This document shows positions 61,820 to 64,000 of a stretch of 64,000 nucleotides of DNA, in pieces. The notes beneath the pieces are model-generated. The model made no database searches, was not told the DNA's origin, and worked only from the letters and a program-made list of their open reading frames with translations. The stretch comes from Chloroflexota bacterium (GTDB lineage: Bacteria; Chloroflexota; Anaerolineae; UBA4142). Made by a program: the position numbers and the translations under genes. The stretch's first letter is position 1; every line of letters starts with the position of its first letter. Location of the stretch: positions 130,390-194,389 of the forward strand of contig JAMCQI010000049.1 in assembly GCA_023381515.1 (NCBI GenBank), written 5' to 3'.

Positions 61820-63475
61820 TCACTGTTTACTCATCCACGCCGTTTCCGGCGTCCATGGAGTACCCGGGACCACAGCAAAGCCGTCGTCGTGGACATTTTT
61901 CTGCATGGCATACAGACCGGTATCCGTGCGCAGCCAAATGGCCATGGCATTGTCGTCGATCATCAGCTTCTGCAATTCCCACGTCAGTTTCTGCTTGGCT
62001 GCAAAATCTGCCGCGGCGCCAATCTCCGCCAGCTTTTGTTGGACTGCGGGAGGCCGCGCGGCGCTCGGAATCAGAACACCGCCGGGCAGGTACAATCGAT
62101 TGAGCATGCCGATTTCGTCCGGCGAGAGTCCCATCGGGATCATGGTCAGGCCGTCTTTCCAGCCGGTGCCGGAGAAGATGGGGCCAAAGCGGCCGTGGTC
62201 CATGGCGTCGATTTGGGCGTCAATGCCGACCGCCTTCAAGTAACCTTGCACGGCCGTCAGCATGTCCACGATGATTTGCGGAGAGTTCATCGTGTAGATG
62301 GTCGTTTTGAATCCGTTGGGGTAACCCGCCTCGGCGAGCAGTTGCTTGGCCTTGGCGGGGTCGTACTTGTAACCGACCAGATTCGGGTTCTCGGCCCACC
62401 CTCCCGGAACGGCCGGCTGGTAAAGCGGCGTCCAGTAACCATAGCCGAGGGTGTCACAAATCGCCTGCTTATCAATCGCGTATTCCACAGCCTGCCGCAC
62501 CTTGATATTCGCGAACACGGAGCTGGCGTTTGCACTATCGCCGGTGAGGCCGTAGAGCCCCGAGACGAGCGATCCAATCCGGTACTTGCCTTCCGTTTCC
62601 ATCTGCTTCGCGGCGCTCGGCTCTACGTCCACGGTAACGTCGGCCTCGCCTCTCTGGAAGGAAGCCAGCCGGACCATCGGGTCCGCGACAATGTCCCACT
62701 CGACGCCGTCCAAGTAGGGTTCTCCTTTCCGCCAGTACCCGTCGAACTTTTTATATACCTGTTTGACATCCCTCTGCCAACTCACCAACTGGAACGGGCC
62801 GGTGCCAACCGGATTCTTTTCGGCCCAGGCGGCGCCATTTTTCTCAAACGCGGCCTCCGAGATCATGAGACCGGCGGGACCGCCCAGATTAGTGAGGATA
62901 CTGTTGTCGAACGTGGAGAGATTGAGCCTGAGAGTGTAATCGTCGACGACGTCAATCGAGCTCACCGGTTTCAACTCAGTCCGCGTCGAGTTCCGAATAC
63001 TGTCCAAATTCCATTTGGCTACTTTCGCATTGAAATCGGTGCCGTCCTGGAATTTGACCCCTTGCTGCAGGGTGAGGGAGATCGTCTTGGCTGCGGGATC
63101 GACCTTCCAAGTTTTCGCCAGATTGGGGATCGGCGCGCCCGTCTTGTCGAACCGGATCAAGGTTTCGAGGCTCGTCAGCGCGAATTCAAAGTCATACAAC
63201 TTGACCATCGTCACCGGATAGCCGATGATGGTTGCGTCGGGCACGATCGAAATTCTGAGAACGCCGCCTTGGGTCGGTGCGGCCGTTGCCGCGGTGGGGC
63301 CGGTGGCGGGCGCGGCTTTCGTCGCCGACGGCGCCGTCGTCGCTACCGGGGCGGCAGTAGCGGGCGTAGCGGGGGGTGGTGCGGAGGTCGGCGCCGGCGC
63401 CGGGGCACACGCTACGGCGACGAGCGCGAGGACCATTCCAACGGTAAGGGCGATCAACCAGCGCTGGCGATTCAT
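61820..63475 (-). CDS. Extracellular solute-binding lipoprotein, family 5 (oligopeptide type)
   Basis: 551 aa from ATG 63475 (GGAGGAGAA upstream). Signal ending LVAVACAP with lipobox Cys, a Thr/Ala/Pro linker, then family-5 motifs: DNSILTNLGGPAGLMISEAA, VGTGPFQLVSWQRDVKQV, and NIKVRQAVEYAIDKQAICDT. Binding partner of DppBC and the fused ATPase. Family 5 also takes up nickel, opines and modified sugars besides peptides. Confidence 0.93.
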   Translation of the reverse strand: MNRQRWLIALTVGMVLALVAVACAPAPAPTSAPPPATPATAAPVATTAPSATKAAPATGPTAATAAPTQGGVLRISIVPDATIIGYPVTMVKLYDFEFALTSLETLIRFDKTGAPIPNLAKTWKVDPAAKTISLTLQQGVKFQDGTDFNAKVAKWNLDSIRNSTRTELKPVSSIDVVDDYTLRLNLSTFDNSILTNLGGPAGLMISEAAFEKNGAAWAEKNPVGTGPFQLVSWQRDVKQVYKKFDGYWRKGEPYLDGVEWDIVADPMVRLASFQRGEADVTVDVEPSAAKQMETEGKYRIGSLVSGLYGLTGDSANASSVFANIKVRQAVEYAIDKQAICDTLGYGYWTPLYQPAVPGGWAENPNLVGYKYDPAKAKQLLAEAGYPNGFKTTIYTMNSPQIIVDMLTAVQGYLKAVGIDAQIDAMDHGRFGPIFSGTGWKDGLTMIPMGLSPDEIGMLNRLYLPGGVLIPSAARPPAVQQKLAEIGAAADFAAKQKLTWELQKLMIDDNAMAIWLRTDTGLYAMQKNVHDDGFAVVPGTPWTPETAWMSKQ

Positions 63476-63531
63476 TTCTCCTCCTCGACGTGCAAATCTT
63501 GAATTTGATATCGCAGTCTTGCTAGTAGCCA

Positions 63532-64000
63532 TCAGAGAGGTAAACGCAGCAACTCCTTGGCGTTCTTTTCAAAGATTCTCTGCTTGTCTTGCTCGCCGAT
63601 CTCCATGCGCTCGATGGCATGGATCGTCTCGCGAGTGTTTCGATCTCCGCAGGCCGCGTCCCCGAGCGGCATATCGGTCGCAAAGAGAAGGTGATCGGCG
63701 CCAAAAAAGGCGTTCGCACAGAGGAGGGCCGCCGTATTGCCGCAGATCGCCGTGTCGTTGTAGAACATTTTGAAATAATCGGGTAAAGGCCGCATCAGTT
63801 TCCTGGTCAGCTTGATCCCGCGACGCATAGCGTCCGAATTGGAGAATTGGGTCATTCTCTCCCAGTAGTAGGGGATCATCCCGCCGGCGTGGTGAGTGAT
63901 GAATTTGAGATGGGGGTATTTGTCAAAGACGCCGCTAAAGACCAGGCGCGCCATGGCGACGCTGGTTTCATAGGGCCAGGTGAGTGCGCGTGCCGCGCCG
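63532..64000 (-). CDS. Amidohydrolase family 2 protein, C-terminal part (continues beyond window)
   Basis: The frame is open to position 64000 (ARALTWPYETSVAMARLVFS), so the start is outside. Motifs KFITHHAGGMIPYYWER (metal/catalytic His) and LLFATDMPLGD (catalytic Asp) are those of the ACMSD/gamma-resorcylate decarboxylase group, which decarboxylates or hydrolyses aromatic-derived acids. First visible gene of the minus-strand cluster. Confidence 0.85.
   Translation of the reverse strand, partial: GAARALTWPYETSVAMARLVFSGVFDKYPHLKFITHHAGGMIPYYWERMTQFSNSDAMRRGIKLTRKLMRPLPDYFKMFYNDTAICGNTAALLCANAFFGADHLLFATDMPLGDAACGDRNTRETIHAIERMEIGEQDKQRIFEKNAKELLRLPL

Noticed and set aside
61697..63502. 601-aa plus-strand ORF opposite the solute-binding protein
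   Set aside because: Antisense shadow; the minus-strand reading has signal peptide and family-5 motifs.

Overview
The window looks like a chromosomal segment of a GC-rich member of the Chloroflexota. This is an inference. It rests on lipoproteins with Ala/Pro/Thr-rich linkers after the lipobox (25.5, 29.7 and 61.8 kb), GAAC-N4-GTTC LexA-type boxes, frequent TTG/GTG starts, and the gene mix. No rRNA, tRNA, CRISPR array or complete insertion sequence was seen.

Layout. 0-9.4 kb: end of citrate synthase, a selenocysteine formate dehydrogenase (in-frame TGA at 1625-1627 with a SECIS-like hairpin 11 nt later) and its Fe-S subunit, a convergent ABC exporter pair, and an NrfD-like membrane subunit. 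9.6-21.4 kb: Fe superoxide dismutase, a VOC protein, a heterodimeric ABC exporter with one degenerate ATP site, a PfkB kinase, a MazF-type toxin-antitoxin pair and a large malic enzyme. 21.5-27 kb: a complete branched-chain amino-acid type ABC transporter. 27.4-33.7 kb: information-processing island with a eukaryotic-type topoisomerase IB and, behind a strong promoter carrying two LexA-type boxes, a three-gene cassette (RadA/Rad51-like protein lacking Walker residues, a small helical protein, and a family-B DNA polymerase whose exonuclease and motif C residues are lost). 33.7-38 kb: TetR-controlled ABC exporter, a structured leader before a membrane protein, YidC/Oxa1. 38-45 kb: accessory zone with gene remnants (thioredoxin, CPBP protease, ECF sigma, duplicated HAD tail), a type II restriction-modification pair, a RelE/Phd-type module with toxin first, a HAD hydrolase and membrane proteins.

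45-64 kb is one long minus-strand catabolic cluster. It holds an amidohydrolase, an oligopeptide-type ABC transporter (with a fused DppD-DppF ATPase), an AprA/fumarate-reductase-like flavoprotein with its ferredoxin, a GntR regulator, a tripartite tricarboxylate transporter, an RraA-type aldolase, a 3-hydroxyisobutyrate-dehydrogenase-like enzyme and three paralogous copies of a two-gene unit (double [4Fe-4S] protein plus a protein with four invariant cysteines). It appears to import and degrade an organic, perhaps aromatic or heteroaromatic, acid by reductive chemistry.

The two best candidates for undescribed biology are the LexA-boxed RadA-like/small/PolB cassette (30.34-33.74 kb), which resembles in logic the imuA-imuB-dnaE2 SOS mutagenesis cassette but uses unrelated, catalytically degenerate parts, and the triplicated Fe-S/four-cysteine protein pair.
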